DNA from: Candidatus Kapaibacterium sp. | GTDB lineage: Bacteria > Bacteroidota > Ignavibacteria > Kapaibacteriales > NICIL-2 | Assembly (NCBI GenBank): GCA_026003495.1 | Contig: BPHK01000001.1 | Location: forward strand, 496,001 to 560,000 | Length of the DNA: 64,000 bases | Reading direction: 5' to 3' | Part shown: positions 36,453 through 46,368 of the stretch, one piece after another | How positions within the stretch are numbered: position 1 is the stretch's first letter | Layout: every line of letters begins with the position of its first letter | Program-made: the position numbers and the translations under genes | Notes under the pieces: generated by a model | The model's input: only the letters and a program-made list of their open reading frames with translations | Databases searched by the model: none | Told to the model about the DNA's origin: nothing

Positions 36453-37157
36453 ATGTATCACCTGTCGTTAGAACTCTTCACACAGCCGTTCGACGATTTT
36501 GAGCGGCGGCAGTACGAAATCTGTGCTGCGATTGATTGGCACGTTGCGCAGTTTCGTCGCAATCAGCTCTACCCAGCACTGCAGGAGCTCATCGGGATTT
36601 ATCGCACACTCGAGCGTATCCTCCAAGAGCACGAACAGCTGCACCCGAGCGAGCAACTGCAGCTGCTGCCAGCTCCAGAAGAGAATCGCTCGGTCGAGCG
36701 TTCCCACCACGACTCACTGGAGCAACTCTTCGAGTTGATTCGATGGGCAATGCCGCGACTTGCAGATGCAATCGAAGAAGGGGCAGCACTGTTCGACTTT
36801 GTCGAAGAAAACATCACGATCACAAGCGTCGGACTGCTGCCGATGTACACCAGCGAAGGCTACATTCTCATCCCAGAGCACCGGACGTGCACGCTCCATG
36901 TGCTACGCTATACAAGCGCGCAGTTAGTCGAACATGGGGACCGCTACCGCGCCCTGCGCACGACGGAGATTCTCTCACTTGGCAATCGCGGTGTCTGGGA
37001 AGCACCCGAGGCTGTCAAGCATCGGTTAATTGAGCAGTATCCAGAGCTACCTAATCCCGCAACGTTCGCGTGCGAGACCGAGCTGGATTTCCCGTATGCC
37101 GAAACGATTCTCCCTGTAGCGAAGCGGAAACTCATGCGTGCGCTCAGCGCGAAGTAA
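36453..37157 (+). CDS. Conserved-looking cytosolic protein of unknown function
   Basis: 234 aa from ATG 36453, chosen for the GGAGG eight bases upstream; an in-frame ATG at 36429 precedes the ribosome site. The protein is acidic and helical, with Glu/Gln-rich segments (LERILQEHEQLHPSEQL, LRT near the end) and a beta-like middle (GLLPMYTSEGYILIP). There is no signal peptide and no membrane segment. I recognise no family. It has its own promoter and is followed by a convergent gene. Confidence 0.6.
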   Translation: MYHLSLELFTQPFDDFERRQYEICAAIDWHVAQFRRNQLYPALQELIGIYRTLERILQEHEQLHPSEQLQLLPAPEENRSVERSHHDSLEQLFELIRWAMPRLADAIEEGAALFDFVEENITITSVGLLPMYTSEGYILIPEHRTCTLHVLRYTSAQLVEHGDRYRALRTTEILSLGNRGVWEAPEAVKHRLIEQYPELPNPATFACETELDFPYAETILPVAKRKLMRALSAK

Positions 37158-37189
37158 ACGCACTCCCTCCATGCAGAGGAGGCGAGGAA

Positions 37190-37744
37190 TCATTCCAGCT
37201 CGACCCAGTGCGTCGCTCGGTATTGCGGATGATTTGGCTTGCGCTCACTCTGCCAGGTGTAGAGTCCGATCCGCCGGAAGAAGAACGTGATGGGGAGCTC
37301 GTCTGCGAGTGCGGTTGCCCATCTGCTGCGCTCTTGGATTGCGCAGTGGTCGCGGCGAGGCTTCATGCGTGCGACGGTCAGGTGCGGAAGTACGGGTCGG
37401 TGCTCCGGATCAAGGTGGAGCGCTCCACGCAAGCGATCGCGCCACTGTGTGATTACACTCCGCAGCGTATCACTGCCCTCGCCGAAGCCGAGCGCAACGA
37501 CGCTGGCATAGTCCCGCCGCGGCAGGAGCAGTGCTTCCGTTGCAACAGCGCAAAAACGCCCGGAGCGTATCTGGCTTAGCAGCCCAGCGATGCGATCGCT
37601 CGGATCAGAGGGCAGCTGTCCAAAGAATGCGATCGTAACGTGGTAATCGGCTGGATGGAGCAATCGCATTCCTTCGACAAGAGGCGGAAACGAAAGGGGG
37701 TGCTCGGCTACAGCTTCGATGGCGACAAACCAGTTCGGTTGCAT
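37190..37744 (-). CDS. thpR: RNA 2',3'-cyclic phosphodiesterase (ThpR/LigT)
   Basis: 184 aa from ATG 37744 (the longer start at 37792 adds 16 unconserved residues). The two 2H-phosphoesterase signatures are HVTIAFFG and HLTVARM. The family opens 2',3'-cyclic phosphates on RNA ends. Divergent from murA. Confidence 0.88.
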   Translation of the reverse strand: MQPNWFVAIEAVAEHPLSFPPLVEGMRLLHPADYHVTIAFFGQLPSDPSDRIAGLLSQIRSGRFCAVATEALLLPRRDYASVVALGFGEGSDTLRSVITQWRDRLRGALHLDPEHRPVLPHLTVARMKPRRDHCAIQERSRWATALADELPITFFFRRIGLYTWQSERKPNHPQYRATHWVELE

Positions 37745-37852
37745 CAACAGTTGGTTCCGTGTCGTTGAAGGTGGCGTAATTTCGTGCGGCACTCCATCTG
37801 GCGCTCCTTCCAGACGAGGACGCGAGCTGTCATACTCTACCCGCTTGTGTCA

Positions 37853-39121
37853 ATGGACAAATTTATCATCGAAGGTGGCCGCCCCCTTCGTGGCACGATC
37901 GCCGTTGCAGGTTCGAAGAATGCAGTGCTCGCGCTGATGCCCGCGACACTGCTTGCGCCGGGTGTCTATCGCATCCGTCGGACGCCCAATCTCCGCGATG
38001 TATGGACGATGTCCCGGCTGCTGGCACGGCTTGGTGTGCACGTCGAGCTCTCTCCTGGTGGCGAGTTGTTCCTTGATACGCGCTCGATTTCCTCATTCGA
38101 AGCGCCGTATGAGCACGTCAAGAAAATGCGTGCTTCGATTTACGTTCTCGGCCCGTTACTGGCACGGTATGGCCGCGCTCGTGTCTCGCTTCCCGGTGGC
38201 TGTGCATTCGGTCCGCGTCCGGTGGATTTGCATCTGAAAGGAATGGAAAAACTCGGCGCCGAAATTGATGTTGAGCATGGCTACATCAACGCACGTGCTG
38301 ATCGTTTGCGCGGGGCTACGATTCATTTGGATGTTCCTTCAGTTGGAGCGACAGTGAACATTCTCTACGCAGCCTCGCTCGCCGAAGGCGAAACGATCCT
38401 CACGAATGCTGCCATCGAGCCAGAGGTAACGGCACTGGCGCAGACGCTCGTTGCGATGGGAGCCCAGATCGAAGGAATCGGAACGTCCACGCTGCGCATT
38501 CGCGGTGTTCCTGCGCTTACGCCCCTTGAGGTGATCGAGAACATCCCCGATCGAATCGAAGTAGCGACGTATCTGATTGCCGCAGCAGCAACCCGTGGAT
38601 CAGTGCGGCTGGTCCACGCCAATCCCTACCATCTTGGAGCAGTGCTCGATAAGCTCGAGGAAATCGGATGCACCCTCGATGTAGATGGGAGCACAATCAG
38701 CCTTCGCTGCGATGGTGAGATCAGTCCAACGAACGTAACCACGGCCCCGTATCCCGGTTTCCCAACAGACGTTCAAGCGCAGTGGATCACCCTCATGCTC
38801 ACTGCGCGCGGCACTTCCCGGATAACCGAGACGATCTACCCGACGCGCTTTGGGCACGTACCGGAACTCCGCAGACTCGGAGCAGAGATCGAAATCGCCG
38901 ACAGCACCGCGATTGTTACCGGTGGGGCCACGTTACAAGGGGCAACGGTAATGTCGAGCGACTTGCGCGCGAGTGCATCGCTGGTTCTTGCTGGTCTGAT
39001 TGCAGAAGGGACGACGGAGGTTCTCCGCGTCTATCATCTCGACCGCGGCTACGAACGAATGGAGGAACGTCTGCAGCAACTCGGCGGGCAGATTGTGCGT
39101 GTTCCAACCGATGAGTACTAA
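37853..39121 (+). CDS. murA: UDP-N-acetylglucosamine 1-carboxyvinyltransferase MurA
   Basis: 422 aa from ATG 37853. It starts MDKFIIEGGRPLRGTI, with the substrate-binding Lys22-Asn23 in GSKNAVL, and has the catalytic Cys117 in LPGGCAFGPRPVDLH. That Cys is the fosfomycin target; Asp there would confer resistance, and Cys is retained. Later motifs include EVIENIPDRIE and PGFPTDVQAQW. It catalyses the first committed step of peptidoglycan synthesis. The M23 gene starts three bases after its stop. Confidence 0.96.
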   Translation: MDKFIIEGGRPLRGTIAVAGSKNAVLALMPATLLAPGVYRIRRTPNLRDVWTMSRLLARLGVHVELSPGGELFLDTRSISSFEAPYEHVKKMRASIYVLGPLLARYGRARVSLPGGCAFGPRPVDLHLKGMEKLGAEIDVEHGYINARADRLRGATIHLDVPSVGATVNILYAASLAEGETILTNAAIEPEVTALAQTLVAMGAQIEGIGTSTLRIRGVPALTPLEVIENIPDRIEVATYLIAAAATRGSVRLVHANPYHLGAVLDKLEEIGCTLDVDGSTISLRCDGEISPTNVTTAPYPGFPTDVQAQWITLMLTARGTSRITETIYPTRFGHVPELRRLGAEIEIADSTAIVTGGATLQGATVMSSDLRASASLVLAGLIAEGTTEVLRVYHLDRGYERMEERLQQLGGQIVRVPTDEY

Positions 39122-39124
39122 GCA

Positions 39125-40258
39125 ATGCGGTTGCTCCTTCTGCTGGTGTTGATTAGTCTTTCAGCGGCTGTTGCTGATGCTCAGCGATCCCGTCACCGTA
39201 CGTCTTCGGATCGAAGCAGTATCCAGGCACGCCAGCGAGAGCTGCTATCGCTCCAGCGCAGCATACAACAGCGGGAGCAGATGATCAAGGAGCTTGCCGC
39301 GAAGGAGAAAACCACCGCGAAAGCTGCCGAGCAGCTCCGCCAGCTCATCGAACGTCAACAGCGCTACTTGCGATTGCTCGATGGTGAACTCCGCGTACTC
39401 GATGAACAACTCCGCGCACTCCAACACGAGCATCAGCGCTACGGAAGCGCCTACAGCCGCAATTACGAGCAGTGGCGGCGCTTCATCCTGCTCCTTGTCG
39501 CCGCAGACATGCGTGACGATGATGATGCCGGACTCGATACTGCCATCATCAGCGCAGCGGTGCGTGCGATGGAAGCGCGTCTCCACACGACGCAACAGCA
39601 GCGGGATAGTACTGCCGACGCTCTCGACCGTTTGCGACAGTACCGTGCGGCGCGTCAGCTCCTGCTTGCGCAGCAGCAGCGAGAACAGCAGCGCTTGCAG
39701 CGGATGCTTCAGCTGCGCACGCAGCTCCTCGAAAAGCTCCGAAAGAATCGGCAAGCAATTACTGACGAGCTTGGCAAACTGCGGAAAAGTCTCGAGATCA
39801 TCAGGCAGAGCATCGAACGTCTCAGCCACGCCGAGCGCTCCTCAGCTTCGAAAGGGAAAAGCATGCAGCAAGCTGATCTTGGATTTCTCCAGCCACCCGC
39901 CCGCGGTGCAATCCTCCGCGGCTATGGCGAGTATCGGCATCCATTGACGGGCGCGCGTGCGTTCAATTCCGGGGTGGATATTGCGGTGCCGGTTGGCACA
40001 GCCATCAAGGCGGCAGCAGCAGGAACGGTTGTCTCAGTCCGATGGCTGCCGGCAATGAATACAGTCATCATCATCGAGCACCGCAACGGGATTCGCACCG
40101 TCTATGGCAATGTGGAGCGAGCATCTGTCCGTGAAGGGCAACGTGTTGAAGCAGGGGAAACGATCGGCACCAGCGGCGAGACACTCGGCGGTGCATTCGT
40201 GCATTTCGAACTCTGGCGTGGTGCAGAGCGACTTGACCCGACGCCGGTAGTGCGCTGA
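39125..40258 (+). CDS. EnvC-like murein hydrolase activator (degenerate LytM/M23)
   Basis: 377 aa: a signal peptide (MRLLLLLVLISLSAAVADA), a long coiled coil rich in Gln/Arg/Leu (about residues 30-235), then a C-terminal LytM domain. The domain keeps NSGVDIAVPVGTAIKAAAAG, VIIIEHRNG and FVHFELW. The zinc ligand His expected before xGxD is Asn (NSGVD), and the first His of HxH is replaced. The layout and losses match EnvC/NlpD-type proteins, which do not cut peptidoglycan but activate amidases at the septum. It is probably co-transcribed with murA. Confidence 0.82.
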   Translation: MRLLLLLVLISLSAAVADAQRSRHRTSSDRSSIQARQRELLSLQRSIQQREQMIKELAAKEKTTAKAAEQLRQLIERQQRYLRLLDGELRVLDEQLRALQHEHQRYGSAYSRNYEQWRRFILLLVAADMRDDDDAGLDTAIISAAVRAMEARLHTTQQQRDSTADALDRLRQYRAARQLLLAQQQREQQRLQRMLQLRTQLLEKLRKNRQAITDELGKLRKSLEIIRQSIERLSHAERSSASKGKSMQQADLGFLQPPARGAILRGYGEYRHPLTGARAFNSGVDIAVPVGTAIKAAAAGTVVSVRWLPAMNTVIIIEHRNGIRTVYGNVERASVREGQRVEAGETIGTSGETLGGAFVHFELWRGAERLDPTPVVR

Positions 40259-42304
40259 TTACATGTTGCGCCGATACTGCCCACCGACTTGGTAGAGGGC
40301 ATGCGTCATCTGCCCAAGTGAGCAGACATTGCAGACGTCCATGAGCGTGTCGAAGATGTTCTGACCGCGTCGTGCAGTGTCTTTGAGCCGTTGCAGTGCT
40401 GCAGGTGCACGCTCAGCATTGCGCTGCCTGAATGCTTCGAGATTGGCAATCTGCTGTTCTTTTTCCTCCGTGGTCGAGCGGATAACTTCCCCGGGGACAA
40501 TTGTCGGGGAGCCATCCTTTGCAAGGAAGGTATTGACGCCGATGATTGGAAGCTGGCCGCTGTGCTTGAGCGATTCGTAGTAGAGCGATTCTTCCTGGAT
40601 CTTGTTGCGTTGGTACATCAATTCCATGGCGCCGAGCACGCCACCACGCTCGTTGAGGCGTTGAAATTCCATGTACACCGCTTCTTCGACAAGATCGGTC
40701 AGCTCCTCGATGATGAACGAGCCTTGCCAGGGGTTCTCGTTTTTCGCTAGACCCAGCTCTTTGTTGATGATGAGCTGAATCGCAACGGCACGCCGGACGG
40801 ATTCTTCCGTCGGTGTGGTGATTGCTTCATCGTAGGCGTTTGTGTGGAGCGAGTTGCAGTTGTCGAAGATGGCGTAGAGCGCTTGCAGCGTAGTGCGGAT
40901 GTCGTTGAAGGCAATTTCTTGCGCGTGGAGCGAGCGTCCCGATGTTTGGATGTGGTACTTGAGCATTTGAGAGCGCTCGTTGCCGCCGTACTTGTACTTA
41001 ATCGCTTTTGCCCAGATGCGCCGCGCGACACGTCCGATGACCGAGTACTCAGGATCGAGACCATTGGAGAAAAAGAACGACAAGTTCGGCGCGAAATCGT
41101 CAATGTGCATGCCGCGCGATAGGTAGTACTCGACGTAGGTAAAGCCATTTGCGAGCGTGAACGCAAGTTGGGTGATTGGATTTGCTCCTGCCTCAGCGAT
41201 GTGATAGCCAGAGATCGAGACGGAGTAAAAATTGCGCACCTTGTTTGCAATGAAGTATTCCTGGACATCTCCCATCATGCGGAGCGCGAACTCGGTCGAG
41301 AAAATGCAAGTGTTCTGTGCCTGATCTTCTTTGAGGATGTCTGCTTGGACAGTGCCGCGGACGGTTTGGAGTGCACGGCGTTTGCATTCTGCGTAGATGT
41401 CTGCCGGCAGGACCTCATCGCCGCGCACGCCGAGCAGAAGAAGGCCAAGCCCGTTGTGCCCTTGCGGAAGTTCACCGGCTGCTGCGCCCGCTGCAACGTT
41501 ACGGTACACCGGACGGGGCAGTCCGAGCGCGCGGTAGATCTCTTCGATGCGGCGCTCGACTTGTTCGACAAGTCCTTGTTCGCGGATGTACTTTTCGCAC
41601 TCTTGGTCAATGGCGGCGTTGAGGAAGAACGCTAAAATCATCGGCGCAGGGCCGTTGATTGTCATTGAGACCGACGTTGTCGGTGCGCAGAGATCGAAGC
41701 CGGAGTAAAGTTTTTTGGCGTCGTCAATCGTGGCGACGCTGACACCAGAGTTGCCGATTTTGCCGTAGATGTCCGGCCGGCGATCAGGATCTTCGCCGTA
41801 GAGGGTGACCGAGTCGAACGCCGTGGAAAGTCGTGCGGCAGGCATGCCGTAGGAAAGGTAGTGGAAGCGCTTGTTAGTGCGTTCAGGCCCGCCTTCGCCA
41901 GCGAACATGCGCGTTGGGTCTTCATTCTGGCGCTTGAAAGGATAGACGCCTGCAGTGTAGGGGAACTTGCCGGGGAAGTTCTCCTGCATCGCCCACCGGA
42001 CAATATCGCCCCAGTCGTGGAATCGTGGCGTAGCGATCTTGGGGATTTTCAAGTGTGAGAGGGATTCGTGGTGATTGCGGACACGAATCTCTCGTCCGCG
42101 GACTGTGTAGACGAATTCTTCCCCCTGGTAGGCGGCAAGTTCTTCCTTCCAGCGTTCTAAGAGACTCCGAACGTCGGGTTCGAGCTGGGCAAGGAGGCGC
42201 TCGTACTCGGCACGAAGTGCATCGTAGGCAGCGGCGCGAGTGCTGCTCATTTGGTGACCGTTGACGTGTGGCGGGGAGAGCGTCAACGTTTCGAATTCTG
42301 CCAT
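40259..42304 (-). CDS. IcmF-type acyl-CoA mutase, catalytic subunit without B12-binding domain
   Basis: 681 aa. The whole chain is the mutase TIM barrel: [68 protein letters not shown] and [17 protein letters not shown]. These are closer to the mutase part of fused isobutyryl-CoA mutase (IcmF) than to classic MutB. There is no C-terminal DxHxxG cobalamin domain and no G-protein domain, so a separate B12 subunit must exist elsewhere. It isomerises isobutyryl- or methylmalonyl-CoA-type thioesters. A TAAGTTTG box lies 31 nt upstream. Confidence 0.85.
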   Translation of the reverse strand: MAEFETLTLSPPHVNGHQMSSTRAAAYDALRAEYERLLAQLEPDVRSLLERWKEELAAYQGEEFVYTVRGREIRVRNHHESLSHLKIPKIATPRFHDWGDIVRWAMQENFPGKFPYTAGVYPFKRQNEDPTRMFAGEGGPERTNKRFHYLSYGMPAARLSTAFDSVTLYGEDPDRRPDIYGKIGNSGVSVATIDDAKKLYSGFDLCAPTTSVSMTINGPAPMILAFFLNAAIDQECEKYIREQGLVEQVERRIEEIYRALGLPRPVYRNVAAGAAAGELPQGHNGLGLLLLGVRGDEVLPADIYAECKRRALQTVRGTVQADILKEDQAQNTCIFSTEFALRMMGDVQEYFIANKVRNFYSVSISGYHIAEAGANPITQLAFTLANGFTYVEYYLSRGMHIDDFAPNLSFFFSNGLDPEYSVIGRVARRIWAKAIKYKYGGNERSQMLKYHIQTSGRSLHAQEIAFNDIRTTLQALYAIFDNCNSLHTNAYDEAITTPTEESVRRAVAIQLIINKELGLAKNENPWQGSFIIEELTDLVEEAVYMEFQRLNERGGVLGAMELMYQRNKIQEESLYYESLKHSGQLPIIGVNTFLAKDGSPTIVPGEVIRSTTEEKEQQIANLEAFRQRNAERAPAALQRLKDTARRGQNIFDTLMDVCNVCSLGQMTHALYQVGGQYRRNM

Positions 42305-42897
42305 TGCCGTAACGTGGACGTTATCACCATGCTACAAACTTACTTCCAGCGCAGTTCAAAGACGAATTACGCGCCTGGGGAATGTTCGGCGGAAGAGGGC
42401 GTGGGTTGTAAGTGTCTCCGCTGGTGACTACGTCCGCGAAGGGGGGAAGGAATTCTCCTCAAGGTAGCGACGTGCCGCCAGCAGTGCATGGAGCACCCGA
42501 AGATTTCTGCGCTGAGTGGAAGGGTGCAAACGCAGGCAGCATATACCCTAACAGTACAGATGGAGCATCACTGCTTTGTAGTGGATCAGTGCAACACTCT
42601 ATGGCATAGCCTGAGCGAATGTGCTCTGGATGCAGAAAAAGCATTTGAACTGATGTCCAGAAGCCTGGGGCTTGTAGTGCGGTTCAACGAACAACAGCGG
42701 TGGTCCAAGAACGTGTGCTCGAGTATTCGCTACAGGGGAGCAGCGTCACTGCGACGAGGTTAATGTCAATTCCTACACTGATGACATTTTTCTCAAGTGC
42801 AATTCTACAGCTTGAACTCTCTAGAGGTGAATTTACCCCGGATTGTGCCTCAACCTCTAAAACCCAGCTTCACTGATGTATACCATTCATGCTAATT
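42305..42897. other. 593-bp gene-free stretch between mutase and fliI fragment
   Basis: No open frame here encodes a protein I recognise. The longest candidate (42488-42763, plus strand) has no ribosome site or family resemblance. Base composition falls towards AT between about 42760 and 42900. The mutase promoter is at the left end, and the fliI breakpoint is at the right end, so this is likely a rearrangement junction. Confidence 0.5.
42335..42342 (-). promoter_or_regulatory. -7 box (TAAGTTTG) of the mutase gene
   Basis: TAAGTTTG on the minus strand, 30 nt before ATG 42304, a perfect TAnnTTTG. The only nearby TTG is too close for the -33 element. Confidence 0.5.
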
Positions 42898-43134
42898 TCA
42901 GCGTTGCTCTGCATGGTGCGTTTGACCAAGCACCATCGCGATGATACGGTTATCGCGGAAGCCGACGACTTCGCACTCAGCAGCGTACTCTCCTTTCGGC
43001 GTGCAGAGGCGGAGGATTTCGCCGATGGCAGCTTGTGGGCCGATACTTTCGATCGTCAGTCCGACGACGTTGGCGATCGTCCCGCTGTGTTCGATGAGTT
43101 CCGTCGGCGAAAGGCGAATTGTCTTAGACAGCAT
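42898..43134 (-). pseudogene. fliI: fliI 5' fragment (flagellar export ATPase, truncated)
   Basis: 78 codons from ATG 43134. The N-terminal beta-barrel of FliI/F1-type ATPases is readable: SGTIANVVGLTIESIGPQAA, GEILRLC and AECEVVGFRDNRIIAMVLG. Homology stops after MVLGQ, and a stop codon follows six residues later. The P-loop and all catalytic parts are absent. It overlaps the end of the fliH fragment, as fliH and fliI do in intact operons. Confidence 0.8.
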
Positions 43135-43377
43135 TGGACTGCTTTTCTGGGGATGGTGGTGGCGTGCGCAGTTGCTCAGCGATGATCGCACGTGCGCGCT
43201 CGAGCTGCGTTGCCAGTTGCGCGTTGAACGTGCCAAGCGCTGTTTCGAGGATGCAGCCGCCTGGTTCAACCGCTGGGTCTGCGACCAGCGTGATGGAATG
43301 GTGCACGCATGCTTATCGCGAAGAATGCGAATGCGTGCAGGTGAATCAAACAGAGTGATCCTCGTTTGTGTGGGCAT
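43124..43377 (-). pseudogene. fliH: fliH 3' fragment with frameshift
   Basis: The segment 43124-43306 encodes the typical FliH/YscL C-terminus: HHSITLVADPAVEPGGCILE, then TALGTFNAQLATQLERA. Just upstream the homology seems to continue in another frame (RITLFDSPARIRILRDKHA, 43361-43307), so a one-base frameshift lies near 43305-43312. Further upstream both frames stop. FliH normally anchors the FliI ATPase; only its tail remains. Confidence 0.72.
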
Positions 43378-43476
43378 AGTGCCTTATGAATACAGGATGG
43401 ATTACCTGGACCAGTGCAAGGATTGTGCCAAACGGCACGCGTGCAAAACGTTCGCGTGGAGCGCCAATGTGCCGAG

Positions 43477-44601
43477 TCATTGCTCTGCTGTCCGTACGAG
43501 ACGGAGACCGACCCCGAGCATTCGACGCGTCGGTGCAACGGAGAACTGGCGGGATGCTGCGCGATTGTCACGCGCTCCGGTCAGGTAATTGCCCCCACGC
43601 ACACGGCGGTAGTACCCATTTGCTGGGCCGCGAGGGTCGAGTGTGTCTGCAGGTCCGTAGGGAAGTCCACTGTCCCAGTCCCAGACAAACTCAGCGACAT
43701 TGCCGATCATGTCGTAGAGTCCCCATGCATTTGGCTCTTTTTGACCGACTGGATGTGGGAGCAGGTTCGAGTTAATGCAGTACCATGCGATGCGGTCGAG
43801 TGCAGGGTCGAGCGTGTCGCTTGTCAGACATCCTCCATAAGGATTGCCGATCTGCCCGCTATAGACATCAGTGGTCGTGCCAGCCCGTGCTGCATATTCC
43901 CACTCCGCTTCGGTTGGGAGGCGAAAGCCATTGGCCGTCCAGTCGCACTCGACGGTATCACCGCGGATGCGATAGCAGGGCCGCAGTCCAGAGCGAATCG
44001 AAAGCCGATTGCAAAAGTCCACAGCGTCCATCCACGAGATGCTCTCGATAGGAAGGGACGGCCCGGTATGGTAAGCGGGACTTGTCCCCATCACTTGCTC
44101 CCACTGTGCTTGTGTAACTTCGGTTGTGCCGATGAAAAACGGTACCGAAATTCGTACGCGGAGGACAGGTTGTTCGTTGAAATTGCCGCGCGTTGAGCCG
44201 CGGAGGTAGGTTCCTGCTGGAATGAACATCATCGGTATCTCCGGAGGAGCGGTGCGGATATTGACCAGGAGAAAACCAGTTCCCAAGGTGTTCCCATCCT
44301 TTCGCACTGTGACTGATACGCCATACCATCCAATGGCGGAGTAGCTGAACTCAACAGTCGGCATGCGGCTAAGGATTCGAGTGGTGTCGAAATCCCATAG
44401 GTAGTCGAGGCTGCCTTCGATGGGGGGATGCTCGGCGCGGAACGAGTAGGAAATACCCGGCGAGCCTTCCGTATTGCCGGGCATCGTTGTCACAATGCGA
44501 ACGGTAAATGCTTCGTCCGTAGGCGCTGGCTCAGTGGGTGAGCTCTTGCAGCTACCGAGGAGCACGACAATTGCAACGATCCACCACAGACGAGCAGCCA
44601 T
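43477..44601 (-). CDS. Formylglycine-generating-enzyme-like (SUMF1) lipoprotein with PKD domain
   Basis: 374 aa. The signal peptide ends in lipobox LLGSC, then KSSPTEPAP, so it is lipid-anchored. Residues about 35-115 look like a PKD/Ig domain (YLWDFDTTRILSRMP). Residues 120-374 form a SUMF1/FGE C-type-lectin fold: MMFIPAGTYLRGS, FFIGTTEVTQAQWEQVMG, ANGFRLPTEAEWEYAARAGT, YDMIGNVAEFVWDW and RVRGGNY. Members either oxidise Cys in sulfatases or act as binding proteins; the catalytic Cys pair is not evident, so binding is likelier. Its start codon overlaps that of the divergent bcp gene. Confidence 0.83.
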   Translation of the reverse strand: MAARLWWIVAIVVLLGSCKSSPTEPAPTDEAFTVRIVTTMPGNTEGSPGISYSFRAEHPPIEGSLDYLWDFDTTRILSRMPTVEFSYSAIGWYGVSVTVRKDGNTLGTGFLLVNIRTAPPEIPMMFIPAGTYLRGSTRGNFNEQPVLRVRISVPFFIGTTEVTQAQWEQVMGTSPAYHTGPSLPIESISWMDAVDFCNRLSIRSGLRPCYRIRGDTVECDWTANGFRLPTEAEWEYAARAGTTTDVYSGQIGNPYGGCLTSDTLDPALDRIAWYCINSNLLPHPVGQKEPNAWGLYDMIGNVAEFVWDWDSGLPYGPADTLDPRGPANGYYRRVRGGNYLTGARDNRAASRQFSVAPTRRMLGVGLRLVRTAEQ

Positions 44602-45070
44602 GGCACTATCAGTCGGTCAAACGGCACCCGAATTTACTGCGTTTGATCAAGACGGGCACGCAGTCTCCCTTGCCGATCATCGCGGCAAGTGGGTTGTGCT
44701 CTACTTCTACCCAAAAGACAACACCAGCGGTTGCACCCGCCAGGCATGCGCATTCCGCGATGCAATGGAGGGGCTAACAACCGCGGGTGCGGTCGTCGTT
44801 GGCGTCAGTCCTGATTCAGTACGGTCGCACCGCAGCTTTGCTGAAAAGTACAGCCTTCCGTTTCGACTGGTTGCCGACGAAGACCATCAGATTGCTCAAG
44901 CATACGACGTTTGGAAAGAAAAAAAGCTCTACGGTCGGATGTCCTGGGGCATCGAGCGAACGACGTTCATCATTGCGCCCGATGGACGCATTGCTGCGAT
45001 CTTCCCGAAGGTCAAGGTTGACGGGCATGTCGAGCAGGTTCTTGAAACGCTCCGTGCGTTGCAACGATGA
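44600..45070 (+). CDS. bcp: Peroxiredoxin Bcp
   Basis: 156 aa from ATG 44600. It shows LSVGQTAPEFTAFDQDG, then YFYPKDNTSGCTRQACAFRD with the peroxidatic Cys and the resolving Cys five residues later, as in atypical two-Cys BCP proteins, and ERTTFIIAPDGRI. It reduces hydroperoxides in the cytosol. The stop overlaps the der start (ATGA at 45067-45070). Confidence 0.93.
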   Translation: MALSVGQTAPEFTAFDQDGHAVSLADHRGKWVVLYFYPKDNTSGCTRQACAFRDAMEGLTTAGAVVVGVSPDSVRSHRSFAEKYSLPFRLVADEDHQIAQAYDVWKEKKLYGRMSWGIERTTFIIAPDGRIAAIFPKVKVDGHVEQVLETLRALQR

Positions 45071-46368
45071 ACACAGTTGCGATTGTCGGACGACCCAACG
45101 TTGGCAAGTCAACGCTGTTCAACCGTATCCTTGAGCGACGAGAAGCAATCGTCGAGGAAACGCCGGGTGTCACGCGCGATCGCCTCTACGGTCGTGCTGA
45201 GTGGAATGGCGTGCATTTTCATCTTGTCGATACTGGCGGAATCGTTCCTGATAGCGAGGAGCTTTTCGAACGCGCTATCACCGAGCAGGCGGAACTTGCA
45301 ATTGCAGAAGCCGATGTGATTGTGTTCGTGCTCGATGGGAGCGTTGGCGTCACTGCGCTTGACCACCGAGTGGCTGAGCTTTTGCGCGCTGCGGGCAAGC
45401 CTGTTATCGTTGCTGTCAACAAGTGCGATCATCCCCAGCATGATGCAAACGTTGCCGATGCCTATCGCTTGGGATTTGAGCGTGTCTTCGGCATTTCGGC
45501 GATGAGTGGGCGCCAGACGGGAGATCTGCTCGATGCGATTGTCAGCTATCTTGAGCCAGCCCCAGCTGGGGACGAAGACACCCTACTCAAAATCGCAATC
45601 GTTGGCCGACCGAACGTGGGGAAATCCTCGATCGTCAACGCGCTGCTTGGGCAGGAGCGAATGGTGGTTACTCCGATTGCAGGTACCACGCGTGATGCAG
45701 TTGATAGCCTCCTCCGCTTCCACGGTCATAGCGTCGTTCTGGTTGATACTGCTGGCTTGCGGCGGCGAAGTAGCATTGCTGAGTCTGTCGAGCTCTACAG
45801 CGTGATTCGGACGCAGCGCGCGATCGAGCGTTCCGATGTTGCCATCGTCGTACTCGATGCAACGCGCGGCTTGGAGCATCAAGACAAGCAAATTATCGCC
45901 GACGTCATCGAAGCGCGTAAGGGAATACTAATCGCTGTTAACAAGTGGGATTTGGTCGAAAAAGATTCCCGAACTGCTGACCGTTTTATTGAGCGCATTC
46001 GCAGCGAGCTGCCAACGGCAGACTTTGTGCCGATTGTGTTTACGTCGGCGTTGACTAAACAGCGTCTGGTGACGCTCATCGAAAAGGCAGAGCAGATTCA
46101 ACAACGCCGACTGCAGCGAGTGCCGACAGCGCAGCTCAACGAGCAAGTTCTCCCTATCCTGGAGCGGACTCCGCCACCGGCAGTTCGCGGCCGTGATGTA
46201 CGCATCAACTACGTCACGCAGAGCGGTGTTGCCCCCCCGCTGTTTGTGTTTTTCACGAACTTTCCTGATTCGATCCCCGATCACTACAAGCGATTTGTCG
46301 AACGCACACTCCGCCAGCTTTTTCCGTTCGAGGGAGTTCCGATTTCGTTGCTATTCCGGAGGAAGTAG
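45067..46368 (+). CDS. der: Ribosome-assembly GTPase Der (EngA)
   Basis: 433 aa with two tandem G domains. G1 motifs are GRPNVGKST (residues 8-16) and later [10 protein letters not shown]3 motifs are DTGGI and DTAGLRRR, and G4 motifs are NKCD and NKWD. The C-terminal KH-like domain ends [10 protein letters not shown]. Essential for 50S subunit maturation. Co-translated with bcp. The 3' end overlaps the convergent methyltransferase by 18 bases. Confidence 0.96.
   Translation: MNTVAIVGRPNVGKSTLFNRILERREAIVEETPGVTRDRLYGRAEWNGVHFHLVDTGGIVPDSEELFERAITEQAELAIAEADVIVFVLDGSVGVTALDHRVAELLRAAGKPVIVAVNKCDHPQHDANVADAYRLGFERVFGISAMSGRQTGDLLDAIVSYLEPAPAGDEDTLLKIAIVGRPNVGKSSIVNALLGQERMVVTPIAGTTRDAVDSLLRFHGHSVVLVDTAGLRRRSSIAESVELYSVIRTQRAIERSDVAIVVLDATRGLEHQDKQIIADVIEARKGILIAVNKWDLVEKDSRTADRFIERIRSELPTADFVPIVFTSALTKQRLVTLIEKAEQIQQRRLQRVPTAQLNEQVLPILERTPPPAVRGRDVRINYVTQSGVAPPLFVFFTNFPDSIPDHYKRFVERTLRQLFPFEGVPISLLFRRK

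Noticed and set aside
42488-42763. 91-codon open frame in the gene-free stretch
   Set aside because: No ribosome site, no family resemblance and no neighbour that would support it.
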